Assembly: GCA_003996215.1 (NCBI GenBank)
Contig: QJPP01003562.1
Span: forward strand, 62,001-126,000
Length of the DNA: 64,000 nt
Direction of reading: 5' to 3'
Source of the DNA: Jaltomata sinuosa
Taxonomy: Eukaryota > Streptophyta > Magnoliopsida > Solanales > Solanaceae
The notes beneath the pieces were generated by a model that was not told the DNA's origin, ran no database searches, and worked only from the letters and a program-made list of their open reading frames with translations. Numbering within the stretch: position 1 is the first letter of the stretch; each line of letters begins with the position of its first letter. The position numbers and the translations under genes were made by a program. Below, one piece after another: positions 45,759-56,687 of the stretch.

Positions 45759-47205
45759 ATGGTTGTCCTTCCAACTGCTCAAGAAGTTTCTTCTCAAACA
45801 AGACCACCATTGTTCAATGGTAAGTACTATGGCTGGTAGAAGAATAGAATGATGGATCATCTCATGGGTGAAAGTGCTGACTTATGGAATGTTATTCTGG
45901 ATGGCCCCACTATCCTATAAAGGCAGCTGAGGAAGGAAAGAAACCTATTCCCCAGGACACAAGGGAGTGGAATGTTGCTGATAAGATAGTTATTCAAAAC
46001 AATGCTAAAGCAAGAAATATCTTGATCTGTGGTATTGGACCTGATGAGTATAAGAGGATCTCCTCCTGTCAAGATGCAAAACAGATTTGGGACACACTGC
46101 AGACTGCACATGAAGGTACTACTGCTGCCAAAAAGGCAAAAATAGATAATCTGAACAGGTAATATGAACTCTTCAGGATGAAGGAAGGAGAAACTATTCA
46201 AGACATGCATACAAGGTTCACTGCTATTATCAATGAAATATTTTCCCTAGGAGAAGATATTCCTACTGGAAAGGCTTTTAGAAAGCTCTTAAGTGTATTG
46301 CTTGAATCTTGGGAAAGTAAAGTTGAAGCAATTACTGAATCTAGAGACTTAGATACCCTGCCCATGGATGAACTTATAGGAAATCTAACCACATATGAAC
46401 TAAAGAAGAGTCAAGGAGGGGAAATTGGAACTAACAAAAAGGACAAGACTATTTCTCTCAAGACCACTGAAGTAGCTGATTATAAGGAAGAAAATCTTGC
46501 ACTAGTGATTAAAAGGTTCCAAAGAATGTTCAAAAAGGGACAAAGCCTTCAAAGGAACCCCCCCCCCCAAGGCTCAGGAAATAGATGCTCAACTATGTCA
46601 CAAATGTGGTAGTCCGGATCACTTCATCAAATTTTGTCCCTTGTGGGCAATAGAACACAAGAAGGCTGTCACAGAAAAACCCAGCTATCAAAATAAGGAG
46701 TTCACCCTTCCATCTCATAGGAAGATGACTTCTCAAGAAGCTGACTTAGCAGTTCAAAGGGCCTTAGCTACTATGGGAGAACATGGTAATGAGTATGAGG
46801 AGGAGGACTCTCATAATCAGTCACTTCTTGCCATGGTTGAAGCAAAGGAAGAGGACACCCTAGCCCTTGTAGCTATAAGTGACTCTAAAAGTGATTTAGA
46901 AGAGGGAGAGACAGCTGAAACACCTCTTGCCCTCATGGCATGCTCTGATCCTGACACTGACACTAATCCAGATGATACTAAGGTATGCTTTTCTAACCTC
47001 AGGCCCAACCTACATACCTACTCCAAAAGGGAGCTCGAAACTCTCTTAGCAGTTCTCATAGATGCATATTATTCATTATGTACTGAGAAAGAAAGCTTAC
47101 TAAATGATTATGCATCTCTACAATTGGAAAGTGAAAGTCTTGAGGAAGACAATGTCTCCTTAAAAAATTCCTCAAAGAGTTCTCTAATAAAAGAAAAAAT
47201 TCCCG
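45759..47205 (+). pseudogene. Sirevirus-like gag, copy 2, truncated
   Basis: ATG at 45759 opens M-V-V-L-P-T-A. The same TAG after 'YYGW' as copy 1 is present, and the same +1 displacement at the C run (46558-46568) before the knuckle C-H-K-C-G-S-P-D-H-F-I-K-F-C. From the knuckle the frame stays open through the acidic segment into 'LQLESESLEEDNVSLKNS'. It breaks at about 47205 ('aaaaaatt' then 'cccgac'), where the second Athila-like element starts. It therefore lacks the coiled coil and second knuckle seen in copy 1. Confidence 0.85.
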
Positions 47206-47957
47206 ACTATTGTGTTTATTGTGGAGGACCCCACCTTGGAAGAAGGTGTCGAATTGGCCTTAGGAGAGACAGATATTATCCTTCTCGCTCCTATGATGGG
47301 TGCAATTGCTATTTTTGTGGTGGTCATGATGGACATTGAAGTGAATGCCCCAATGATGATCGTCCCCCTCCCCCTTCTTGTGCTAACAATGTTGCTAGTG
47401 GTTCTTGTGACCTTAACAGGGACCATGACTTCGCAAGCGAAGAAGGCATATGCGTCAAGCTCCAAACCCTCTTGACCTCGCTAGAAACCCAAGTGGAGAG
47501 TGTGCAATCCATAAAGCAATGCTTTGTGGACGCAAGGGCTAAAGAAGAGGAAAACACAAGGGAGGATCATGAATTGAAGATGGTGTTGCAACTAACTACC
47601 CCATATGTGGGTCATGATGTCATAGCATCTCAAGGTGAGGATGTTATGAATGAGGCAAGCTTGAAGGTGGAGACGCCCAAATCCCACTTCAACCTTTGTT
47701 TGACCTTAATTTTGATTGAATGGACGAGAGTCGAAATAATCAAGCTTTTGGAAGACCTTAGAAGGATGGTGGATGAAGGTATATCTGGTTTTGAGTTTGT
47801 CGTGCAAAGAAGGCAAAGTTTCCTTCCTCACTTGAAGGCCAAAAAGTGCGAAACGCGAAATCAAGAGAATGGCCTTCTCATGTTCAAACCTTCCCCCCGG
47901 GATTGTCACCGGAAACTCAATTCAAGTTTGGGTCGAAGGTTCAAATCCTCCAAATGG
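47206..47957 (+). pseudogene. Gag-like remnant with Cys/His motifs
   Basis: In the frame running through the junction it begins C-V-Y-C-G-G-P-H-L-G-R-R-C, then C-N-C-Y-F-C-G-G-H-D-G-H, two Cys/His-rich clusters of nucleic-acid-binding style. After a frame change near 47340-47470 the frame continues 'LETQVESVQSIKQCFVDARAKEEENTRE' and 'WTRVEIIKLLEDLRRMVDEGISGFEF', ending near 47957. I take this as the C-terminal part of a gag-type protein of a pol-less Athila relative; the first part is lost. It lacks the Athila gag core blocks, so family assignment is by context. Confidence 0.55.
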
Positions 47958-49137
47958 TGAGGTAATTTGTGTCGCACCGCGATGTTAAATTATGGGCCTG
48001 AAGGGATGCAACCCATCGTTTTTATGCTTTACATCACTTTTTGTTTCTTTTTGGTGTGTTTTTAGGTGCCCAAATGAATGAGAAGAGGAACCAAGTGCTG
48101 AGAAGCACCAAAAATACCTCTAAAAAACATGTTTTTCGCACCTAGAAGAGTTCCCGTCGCACATGCCATCGCACAATCAAACAGTGAACTGATCAAAAAC
48201 ATTGGCATGTGTGAACGTGGTGCGTTTTGCACCTTATAAAGTGCCTGTCGCACCAAGCGTCGCACATCATGGACAGTAAGCTGGAGAAAAAATGAAAAAT
48301 TTGTCCCAGCACTCATTCTTTGTGAATGTGGTAGATCATCCGCAAACGCGAAGTCCAGCTAAACGTCAAGCCTTTGCGAATGCGCTGAGCCACTCGCGAA
48401 CGCGAAGCATCCAGGCAATTCAGGTAAGTTTAAAAACAGTTCAAAAATCATAAGCCCCAAATGTTTTTCTTCTCAAAAAAAGAGTACTCCCTCTCCTTTG
48501 GCACACAATAATTCCATAAAGTCCTTCCATTCATAGCTTCACAACTTGCAATCCATCAGGTATGAACTTCGCCCTTCTTGTATCTTGAATTGGGTTCCTT
48601 TCTTCCTCAACTTGATGTGTATCAAATGGGTAATAGCATTCTTGGTTGATCTCCCTTTGCTTTAAAGCAACTTCTAATTATGTTTAATTGTTAAATTGTT
48701 GGGAAAAATTGATTAAGATGGGTAAAGTGTGTGCAAGAGTGCAATAATGTAGTGATTGGCATAAGCAATAAGCATAAAAGTTACTTAAACAAAGTGTGCC
48801 TGCCAAGTATTTGAGAAAATGCCTCAAAGAGGCACTGATCTGGGCGAACTCGATGGCCTTCGAGTTCGCGGTCACCTGGTCGTGTTCGCGAAGGAGAAAA
48901 TATTTGAAAAATAAAAATCCTTCTTCGCGAATGCAGCCACCTGGCCGTGAACGCAAAGAAGGGATGCCTGGCAGTGTCAAAATAGTAGCTCCGCACAGCC
49001 CACCTCAAAATTTCTTTTAGTTATTTCTTTGGCCTAAGTTCTTCATAATACATTATTTTAAGTGTCCCTAAGAACTTTTAACATAATGGTGTGTTTTATA
49101 GGTACTTTGATCAAAAATATGGCCTTACGGTAGTGAC
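47958..49137 (+). other. Post-gag non-coding region with CpG-rich words
   Basis: No coding sequence recognised. Patches at 48120-48420 and 48830-48970 contain words such as ttcgcgaagg, ttcgcgaatg and cgcgaacgcgaag. A hairpin at about 48845-48870 has arms cgaactcga and tcgagttcg. Confidence 0.65.
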
Positions 49138-49233
49138 AATGAAGTTGAAAATGCTTCAGTTGTGGAAATGGAGGAGAACTATGATCAAGATAGGTTCCTA
49201 TCGGCATCATGTGAGCGCTAGTATAATGAGCTA

Positions 49234-50418
49234 TTGTCTAAACCCTTTGTTAGGGATAAAGGAATCAATATGGACAAAGTTGAACAGAAAATGCTAGAAT
49301 TCTACAAGAGGTTGGTGGAGAGGGGGTGGATATGCTTTGCTCCTCCACCTATCATGGCTAACCACAAAGTGGTCACTGAGTTCTATGCTAATGCTTCGAT
49401 CACTGATTTCAATGGCGCACTAGTCACCACCATTCGGGGAGTCCAAGTGAGTTTCAACTTCGAGATCATCAATGCACTATACAACCTTCCAGATGCTGAC
49501 AATGAGGTTTACATTGCAAAATCCAAAGTTGAAGGACACCAGTGGTTGGTAGACAAGTTGCATGATAGGGTGACTCCGAATTGGTTGACTTCGCAAAAAG
49601 AGGTTGATTCACATGAGTTCACTGCAGAAGCCAAGTCTTGGCTTTCGATTATCTGTGCAAGGATCATACCATCCTCTCATGACATCGATGTGACCCCTGA
49701 CCGAGCATTGATAGTGGCAGCCCTCATTGAAGGCATCGATGTGAATGTTGGGCTCCATATTGTGGCTCAAATAGCTGAGGTAGCTAGTAGAATGTCTAAA
49801 AGCCTTTTCTTCCCTTCATTGGTGACTCAGTTGTGCTACGAAGCTGGGGTGTTGCCAAATTCGACTGACATTAAAAAGAAGCCAGCAACTCTGATCCACC
49901 CATTATTGAAGAGGGCCCCAGAAGCAAAGCAGGAAAAAAAAAGATTGATGTAGCTTCTCCATCCTTCGGACAGTTTCCAGAGTCTTTGACTGAACCCACT
50001 AGCCCTTCGGGAGTTGCATCTGGATCATCTCAGTCTGTGGGAGCTCTACATTCCGAGCCCTATCTCATGCATCACCTCTCTAGTCAGATTCAGGGAGTAG
50101 ATGCATATGTTCAACAGTTGTTGGTTGGATTCTCTACTAGCTCAGCTGGAGCCGACACACTACCAGGTTCTGAGTCCCCCCCCCCAATCTCTTGCCAAGG
50201 TGGCGAATGAGCAGAAATTGATTAATAGGCGTTTGAGTGAAATGAATACCCGCTTGGAGCACATGAGCCGCAGGCAAGGTAAGGTTGAAAAGCCACAAAT
50301 GAAGTTCAGCGAGCACGAGAAGAAGAAGAGCAAGTTTTTGAAAAAGATGATGGATAGATTAAAGTCTTTTTGCGGATCGAGTACACCAGAGGATGAGGAG
50401 GAGAAGGAGGAGGAGTGA
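49234..50418 (+). pseudogene. Late ORF: plant-transposon-protein-type domain (second Athila-like)
   Basis: The longest open frame of the window (239 codons to 49953), possibly beginning upstream near 49165 but for an in-frame TAG at 49219-49221. Blocks: 'LVERGWICFAPPPIMANHKVVTEFYANASI', 'TTIRGVQVSFNFEIINALYNLPD', 'SWLSIICARIIPSSHDIDVTPDRALIVAALIEG', 'FFPSLVTQLCYEAGV'. I associate these with the putative plant transposon protein domain (PF20167, from memory). Two single-base-run events break it: nine A (49934-49942) and ten C (50176-50185). Across them the frame continues into 'YVQQLLVGFST' and a charged C-terminus ending in an acidic tail. Function unknown. Confidence 0.78.
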
Positions 50419-52507
50419 CTTAAGTTTCCCTCTTCCTCCAATTCAGATTGATAAACCTCAGGGATCCCCTCAAACTTACTCCTTACTTTGATGCAGTGGG
50501 GGAACTGCCCTATCTTGGTTGGGGGTGGCGTGTTGATCCGCACTCTATCTTTCTAGCTTAGCTTGCTTTACTTATGGATATTATTGTGCCCTTGCCAAGA
50601 TTTTTTTATCATTTTAGATACTATTATGCCCTTGCCGAGCTTGTTTTGTTTATTTATATACTGTGATACCCTTGTCGGGTGTACTTTATGGATTTGCACC
50701 CTCATCGGGTTTTGATGTTGTATGGAAAAAGTTGATGGTTTAGCTTTTTAGCTTCTTTTGTTACTTGGTAGTTGAGATTTTGGTTGTTGTGGGCAAGGGG
50801 AAGTCTGAGTACCCGTTAGGCTAGATGGAACTTATCTGAGCAGGAAGGATACTTGTGCCGTACATGTCGATGTGCGAACCGCACGAGCTTCGCACATGCC
50901 CACTGACTGGCCTGTGCGTTGCATGTGCGACACGTACTTTGACTTGTGCAAATCGCATGTGCCTGAAAAATGTGATATTTGTGTTGATCCAACCAGTGTA
51001 GCCATACCGATTTAGATAGATGAATTGGCCCAATGATAGACTGAGTGATGTCATTCTTAAGGGAAAATCGTCATCTTTTAAGGTTTTGGTTCAAAATTGA
51101 CTTGTTTGATACTAATGAAGTAGTCTTGCATACTAAATGAAATAGACATACCCTTCCAAAAAATTTGTGAAAAATGCATAGCGAAGAATGGTGTTTGTGA
51201 TAACTCTTTTTATCTTTTTGTGACTCTTACTCATTAGCGGTGATAATATAGAATGGCTCTTCTTGGTTCTCGTTTAGGAAGTTAAAATTGATCCTTCTTG
51301 AATAATTCGCATGTCATGTGTGGTGAGGTTTAGTTGAATAGTTCTTGTGCATGTGTGTCGTCTAGAACTTGTCCCGAATGTGATTCAAGGCAAAATTATA
51401 GGTGTAACTGAGTTTGGGAAATGACCTTAGGACCTTTTTGATAGCCACTTCACCCAAATTACTTACCACGACATCAAATCCTAGTGAACCCCTTTTGAGC
51501 TTGTAACCATTCTTTGGCACCTGTAACACCTTGACCTTTTTGGAACCTCTATTTTGGCACCCATCCTCCCTAATTGCTTAAAAATGAAATGTAGGCTAAA
51601 AGCCTAAGTTTGGGGGGGAAACGAAAGATAACATAGGCAAATGCCTAAGTTTGGGGGTGCATGTGATCAAATAAGGAGAAGAAAAGAAATGTGCTTCAAT
51701 GTGCAAGGTAGCACCATAAATAAGTATTGAAAATTGCTCCAAAAGTTCAATCCAATGAGCAAAATGAAAAGCAAAAACAGGTGCTACCAAGTGAAGGTGA
51801 TATAAGGAGTTGAATGATTATGAGTTAAAAAAGAGAATCTTGGGTTATGCGAGGGAGAAATAAGGTGAAGTTGAAATTGAAAATGTGAGCGGTGTTTGAG
51901 ATGAGAACAAAGAGCATTAGGGAGGTTTAGTCACTTGAACCAAATAAGATCCTCCCTTAGCCCTAGCTAACATCGTAACCCGCAAGTCCTTTGTGATTTC
52001 GAGCTTGGCTACCGTACATTAGTGGCGATTTACATTAAGGGCAAGCCTATGGTTCGACATGAGTGCACTTGAACTTCTTTGTGAGTGTGAGTGTTTATAT
52101 TTGTCCCTTGTGATTATTCTTTATACATAATGTGTTTTTGGGACTTTCGTTCTTGTGAGGGCATGTGAATAAGGATCGTTGGTGACATTGATAAACTCCG
52201 AAAAATGAGTCAAATGAGCATGTTTTGGTAAGCTAGTAGTTTGAGTCACATCTTGAGGATTGGTTGTTGTCACTTGCTTGTTCTTATTTTTTCCATGGCA
52301 TAATTGAATTGTGTTTTGAATTGAAGGGAATGTTTAGAGTAAGTATCATGCGATTGACTAATCGTTAGTACCAACCAAAGTTATGCTTGGTGTTTGAAAT
52401 GGGTTTCCCTTGGCTTGTGGTATTGTCATTTGCACTCGTATTGTATGCCTCTTGAGTTATAATCTTTGGGTTGCTTGAGGACAAGCAATAGTTCAAGTTT
52501 GGGGGTT
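50419..52507 (+). other. Athila-like 3' non-coding region and polypurine tracts
   Basis: No gene recognised. Word-rich patch at 50860-50960 (gcgaaccgcac, ttcgcacatg). Polypurine-like motifs cctaagtttgggg lie at about 51597-51618 and 51641-51657. The terminal tract caagtttgggggttt lies at 52493-52507 before the LTR. Resembles 37840-39440 and the reverse complement of 5383-6900. Confidence 0.75.
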
Positions 52508-53792
52508 TGATAAATTGGTATTCTACCTACTTATTTAGCCTTTAAACTTATGATTTTGCTAAGAATAAGTGGGAAAATAGTGCAATTGACATGGATTACT
52601 TCTATTTTGCAAGTTCCTGTGTTTTAAAAGTGTTCGAGAAGAATTCGGATGAAAACAAGTCAAAAGGGAGCTATTCGGAGAAGCAAATAGTTGGCAGCAG
52701 TACATGCCTTCGCGAACGCGGTGTCCCACACGCGTACACGAAGGCCAACTGAAGCAAAGCTCTGTGAATGTAACCCCTTGACCGCATATCCGAAGGTCAA
52801 CCAGACAAAGACACTTCACATACGCGGCTGACCTTCCGCGTAGGTGAAGAAGAAAGGCGGAGGCAGCTGGGGCAGTTTTGGAATTTCACATATTTAGAAA
52901 CCCGAATCCACATAAAAGTCTTCTCAGCCGATTGTGGGAACACATCTTTGGCATTTCTCACAACTTTTTGCAAGCTTGGAGTGCAAGTTCATCAACCAAC
53001 ACCACAGGAGTGAAGATTTGGATGCTCTTTATTGTAAAACCCTTAGTTTCCATTCTTCAACTCTTGCTCTTAATTGCTATTTTATTGGTGTTATTGTTGA
53101 ATTGAGATTTGGGTTGTATTAGAGATAATACTTGTTTGGGTAATTGAATTCATATATAGATTTTGTTCTTGTTTGATTATTTGGGTCTATTGAATCCTCC
53201 ATGTTTGAATTTATAGTCAATGGTTGCAAACATTGACTTAGCTTTCTAAATTGGGTTTTTGCTTCAGAGAGAATTACCCTAAATTCGGGAAGATTCAATA
53301 GTGGGGATTTGGGGTTTCCACTCTAGACCAAGACTAGAGATAGTTTGATTACCGAAAACTCCCATCTAAGAGTTGGGGTTAGAGATAACCCAACTCACCC
53401 AAGTTAATTGGTTGGTTTATTGCTTACTCGTGGTGGTTCAAGAGAACACACGATATATATGCTCGATTGGTCGAAAGACGGTTAAGCATACCTTCAACCA
53501 AGACTACCTAAGTGTTAATCGGGTGCAAGTCTTGTGATTTGAATTCCCATTCTCAAGTCTCCCTTGTTGTCCTTGCTTGGCGAAAGCAAGGTGAAAGCCA
53601 TTGATCAATTTATCTCTATTCCCTTTTTTGTTAATTAAACTTCAATAAGTTTCTTGGAATCTCTATTAGCTCGATCGCGACTACATTGTTCCCTTGGGTA
53701 CGACCCCGACACTCGTTGGGAATTATAAATTTTGTTTTACTTTGACGATCGTCGTGACCTCTAACTTGGAGAGCACAATTTGAGCGTTATCA
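52508..53792 (+). repeat. Athila-like 3' LTR
   Basis: 1285 bp from tgataaattggt to gagcgttatca. It shares the start and end character of the other Athila-like LTRs ('ggtacgaccccgac' near its 3' end) but is a distinct subfamily. A CpG-rich word patch lies at 52690-52860 (cttcgcgaacgcg, cttccgcgtagg). Confidence 0.85.
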
Positions 53793-54141
53793 CCAATCTA
53801 CTAAGAAAGCTCAAAACCTGTTGAATTACCTCATATGATAGTGGGACCTGTGCTATACCTCCCTGGACAGGGTGCGCGCCCATCCCCTGGACTAGTTCTG
53901 CTACCTCATTGTGCTCAACTCGAACTTCTTCCTCTACCATAGCCTCAGGAGCATTCTCTTGCGAAGGAGGAGATATTGACCTTTCACGAGCTGGAGTTGC
54001 AGCTCGAGCTCCACCCTTGGCAGGCACACCTCCTCACCTTCCACTGGCTCTACCCCTAACTCTGCCCCTACCATGAATCACAGCCTCAACAATTGGCTCG
54101 GGTACTACTGCTCCAGCTTTAGATGAATGTGTCCTCACTAT
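53793..54141 (-). pseudogene. Tekay-like gag, N-terminal fragment
   Basis: Minus strand. The expected start codon is ATA (54141-54139), followed by V-R-T-H-S-S-K-A, then an Arg/Gly-rich stretch ('GRGRVRGRASGR', a stop, 'GGVPAKGGARAA'), an acidic linker and 'PLSYEVIQQVLSFLSRL'. It is cut at 53793 by the end of the Athila-like LTR. This arrangement is typical for chromovirus gag proteins. The remainder of gag and pol is absent from the window. Confidence 0.72.
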
Positions 54142-54342
54142 TTGCGAGAACAAGAGTGAAAGAGTTAGATACCAATTTGGATCACCAGATACCAATTGGA
54201 ATCAATTTATAGCATCAGGAATGAAAGAAGTTGAGATTTCCTAAAGACCTATAACCTCTTGCAGAGAAGTACAGACGTCTCTGTATCATTCCGCAAGACT
54301 CTACTAGACTCGTTCTGGTATGACAAAATCAACAACCTCGGT

Positions 54343-54356
54343 GCTCTAATACCAAC
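54343..54356 (-). promoter_or_regulatory. Primer-binding site (initiator tRNA-Met type, mutated)
   Basis: On the minus strand it reads GTTGGTATTAGAGC, directly inside the LTR at 54359. It differs by one base from TGGTATCAGAGC. Confidence 0.82.
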
Positions 54357-54358
54357 TT

Positions 54359-56619
54359 TTTCACGACCCATATGGACTATGATTGGCACCCACACTAACC
54401 CTTCGATGGGAGAACCAAACAACCCAACCCAACTCTCATACTTAAAAATTTTTAGAGGAGTAAACAGTAATACTAGCATGTATTATAAATAAATAAATAA
54501 TAAACCTCTAGTGCAATATAAAAATAATGCGGAAATCAACAACTAAAGTATCCCTAAGAACTGAAAGTCATCGTCCAGAACTCTAAACTAACATAGTCTA
54601 AGATATCCAACATTGTCTAAAAATAATAAGATAAAGAGTTCCGTTGTCTGGAGGAAGGACAACAACACGTGGAGGATCCATGGCAGTCTGAGAAGTAGTG
54701 CTCACCCTTGGATTTGTAGTCGGTCTCTCTACTCTAGCCGAGGTTGCATCTCAGCCTCTGGAACACAGTCTGCACTCAACAAAAGAAGAGCACAGGGTAG
54801 TATCAGTACAACACATGATGTTCTGGTAGGTATCATAGGCCGACCCAATAATATAACATAAAAGCAGTAAAACATATAACAAGTGACAGGACTCCAACAC
54901 TTAGCATATAAGCAACCAGCAGATAATCTTTCAAGTCAATTCAATAGAAACCAATTCAAGTTCATAATTCATAAAATAGTACCCCCCCCCCCTTCCCCCA
55001 AGAGGTAAAAGGAGTAATCACACTCAGTAACCATCTAACTTATCACTATATCCATTAATCTTTGCTCGCATAGCCTGTATTTCTAGTCTCATCTCAGTTC
55101 TCAGTTCTCAGCCAACTCATCATAGTAAGCAATGCAATAATACAAAACAAGGTAAAAAGAGTGTACACACATGCTATGGGTCTTGTTTCTACCCATTAGT
55201 CATGACCTGCAGGAGATCCTAGGTGTCTATGTGCCATACCAACGTGGTATCTGCTCCATATCAAATGTATCAACAACAATATCTATATAGCTAGGTTCTC
55301 AGACCCATATTCTCACGAAGATATTCAGTGCCTAAGACACTATTCATACTTAGTCATTTCAGCTCACTTAGCACTTCTTGTTCATTTAGCCTATTCATAT
55401 AAGCACAATAGAGAAAACATATACAATACAACCACGTTCGAAGATCAATCACAGGTTATATAATTTCACTACAAACATGTAATAAAGTGAGTTTTAACTC
55501 CAATTCAAGCCATAACCTACCTCAAGTGAAGATACAACACCCACAAGCTAGCTCACCACTGTCTTGTCCATTTTTAACTCTCCAGAATGCACAAGGTCTA
55601 GAAATAGCAATAATATAAGAGTAATTAGCCAATTACCCTTCATTTCAGACTTTGGGAATCAAACCCAATTATTCTACCCATTAAACGAGGTTTCTAGCAT
55701 TCTCCAAGGGTTAATTAATTACTAATTAGACCTATTACATTCATAAGATAAAGAATCCAAGGTTTCTAATCAAGAAGTTCCTATTTTTTCCACCATTTTT
55801 AAGCCTAAAAGTTTCACCTTTATGGAACCCAAGGTTCCCCACTAGACTTAAACATGTTAGAAACTAATAATTTCATGCTAGAACTCATAGAAACACAATT
55901 TAAGATCAATTCTAGGTGAGTTTACACCTAGCCATAGGGTTCTTCCTCGATTTCATGCTTCTAGGGCTTAATTGCAAGAAATTCACCATTAATTCTTCCC
56001 CTCCAAGATTTAATAAAGATATTTAATCAATAAATTAAGAGTTCTACGGATTACTTACCTCAAATGGAGTTTGCCCTAGTTTTCTTGGAAAACCCACTTC
56101 ATGGAGCTCTAAGACAAAATAGAATAAAGAGAGGAATGACCCAGAAAACTCCAGGTTGCACAAGTATACTGCCACATAATCTCGTCGTGATGGAAGGCTC
56201 TCCATCACGATGGATCACCGCGATGAGGATTGGCTCATCGTGATGGTCGGCGTCCTTTTATTGCGACAAAGGTCGATTTCCAGAACACTGTTATCTCGCT
56301 TCCAGACCCTCATTTCACAACACACATTATTCTATAGACACCATAAATTATTTCTAACGTGATAACTATCATTCGGAGTTCTATGACTCTGATTCTCATT
56401 CCAAAATTTCCTACGGGATCCTACGACAGTTGACTATCCATAAATAGACACCACACTATCACATGACATCACAGAAAATACGAACTACTCCTAAGGCACA
56501 AAACACTATATTTTAGTCTGAGCTTACCCTAGCCTGAGATTTTCAATTCTCACCTAGGGACTTTTCTAGCCAGGTACTTATATCTTAAATTTAGCATAAT
56601 GATGGAACCGATCGTTACA
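54359..56619 (-). repeat. Tekay-like 5' LTR
   Basis: 2261 bp. The plus-strand start tttcacgaccc is a mutated tgtcacgaccc, and the end is cgatcgttaca. Its first 280 bases pair with 30569-30847. It contains an 11-C run (54982-54992). A hairpin-rich CpG patch lies at about 56180-56275 (ccatcacgatgg at 56202-56213; arms cgtgatgga and tccatcacg around 56186-56209). No coding sequence; the small ORFs at 53761-54861 that reach into it are artefacts. Confidence 0.83.
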
Positions 56620-56687
56620 TATTTCCTCTTCCTCTCATACAACTCTAAGCTCTCCATGCAAATATGCTATAGGTTTAATGGGAATTG
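56620..56687 (-). pseudogene. L1-type LINE ORF1, second piece
   Basis: 68 bases on the minus strand reading 'PIPIKPIAYLHGELRVV', a stop, then 'EEE'. This is the 'KP…LHGEP…WEEEE' region of plant L1 ORF1, with the tryptophan codon turned to TGA. It continues 59009-59119 (across a solo LTR) and leads into 30568 (across the Tekay-like element). Confidence 0.8.

Larger units (their letters stand above)
39498..47205 (+). mobile_element. Sirevirus-like Ty1/copia element, tandem LTR-internal-LTR-internal
   Basis: LTR (39498-40274), internal region with gag, protease fragment and late ORF but no integrase, RT or RNase H (40275-44925), second LTR (44926-45705). Then a second start of the same internal region (45706-47205) breaks off inside gag. 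Plus orientation. Features supporting Sirevirus affinity are initiator-tRNA-Met-type primer-binding sites, two CCHC-type knuckles in gag, a late ORF and multiple polypurine tracts. Both gag copies share the same stop and the same frameshift, so they come from one damaged ancestor. Confidence 0.85.
47206..53792 (+). mobile_element. Second plus-strand Athila-like element, pol-less
   Basis: Truncated on its left by the Sirevirus-like gag. Holds gag-like coding sequence (47206-47957), then at once the post-pol block ('gatgttaaat' and 'gggatgcaacccat', 47980-48020), a late ORF (49234-50418), doubled polypurine-like motifs (51597-51657), a terminal tract and a 3' LTR (52508-53792). No protease, RT, RNase H or integrase blocks are present. 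The LTR end joins the Tekay-like gag at 53793. Confidence 0.8.
30569..56619 (-). mobile_element. Tekay-like element (minus) nested in L1 ORF1
   Basis: LTR ends of the same family lie at 30569 (tgtcacgaccc) and 56619 (cgttaca). They are flanked by TACTT (30564-30568) and TATTT (56620-56624), a 5-bp duplication with one change. Joining the flanks restores the L1 ORF1 frame (…E-E-E-V/I-A-Q-M…). Remaining parts are a 3' LTR fragment (30569 to about 30845), the gag start (54141-53793), a primer-binding site (54356-54343) and a full 5' LTR (54359-56619). Everything between is later elements; the Tekay pol is gone. The two LTR pieces look roughly 85% alike by eye, so the insertion is old. Confidence 0.8.
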
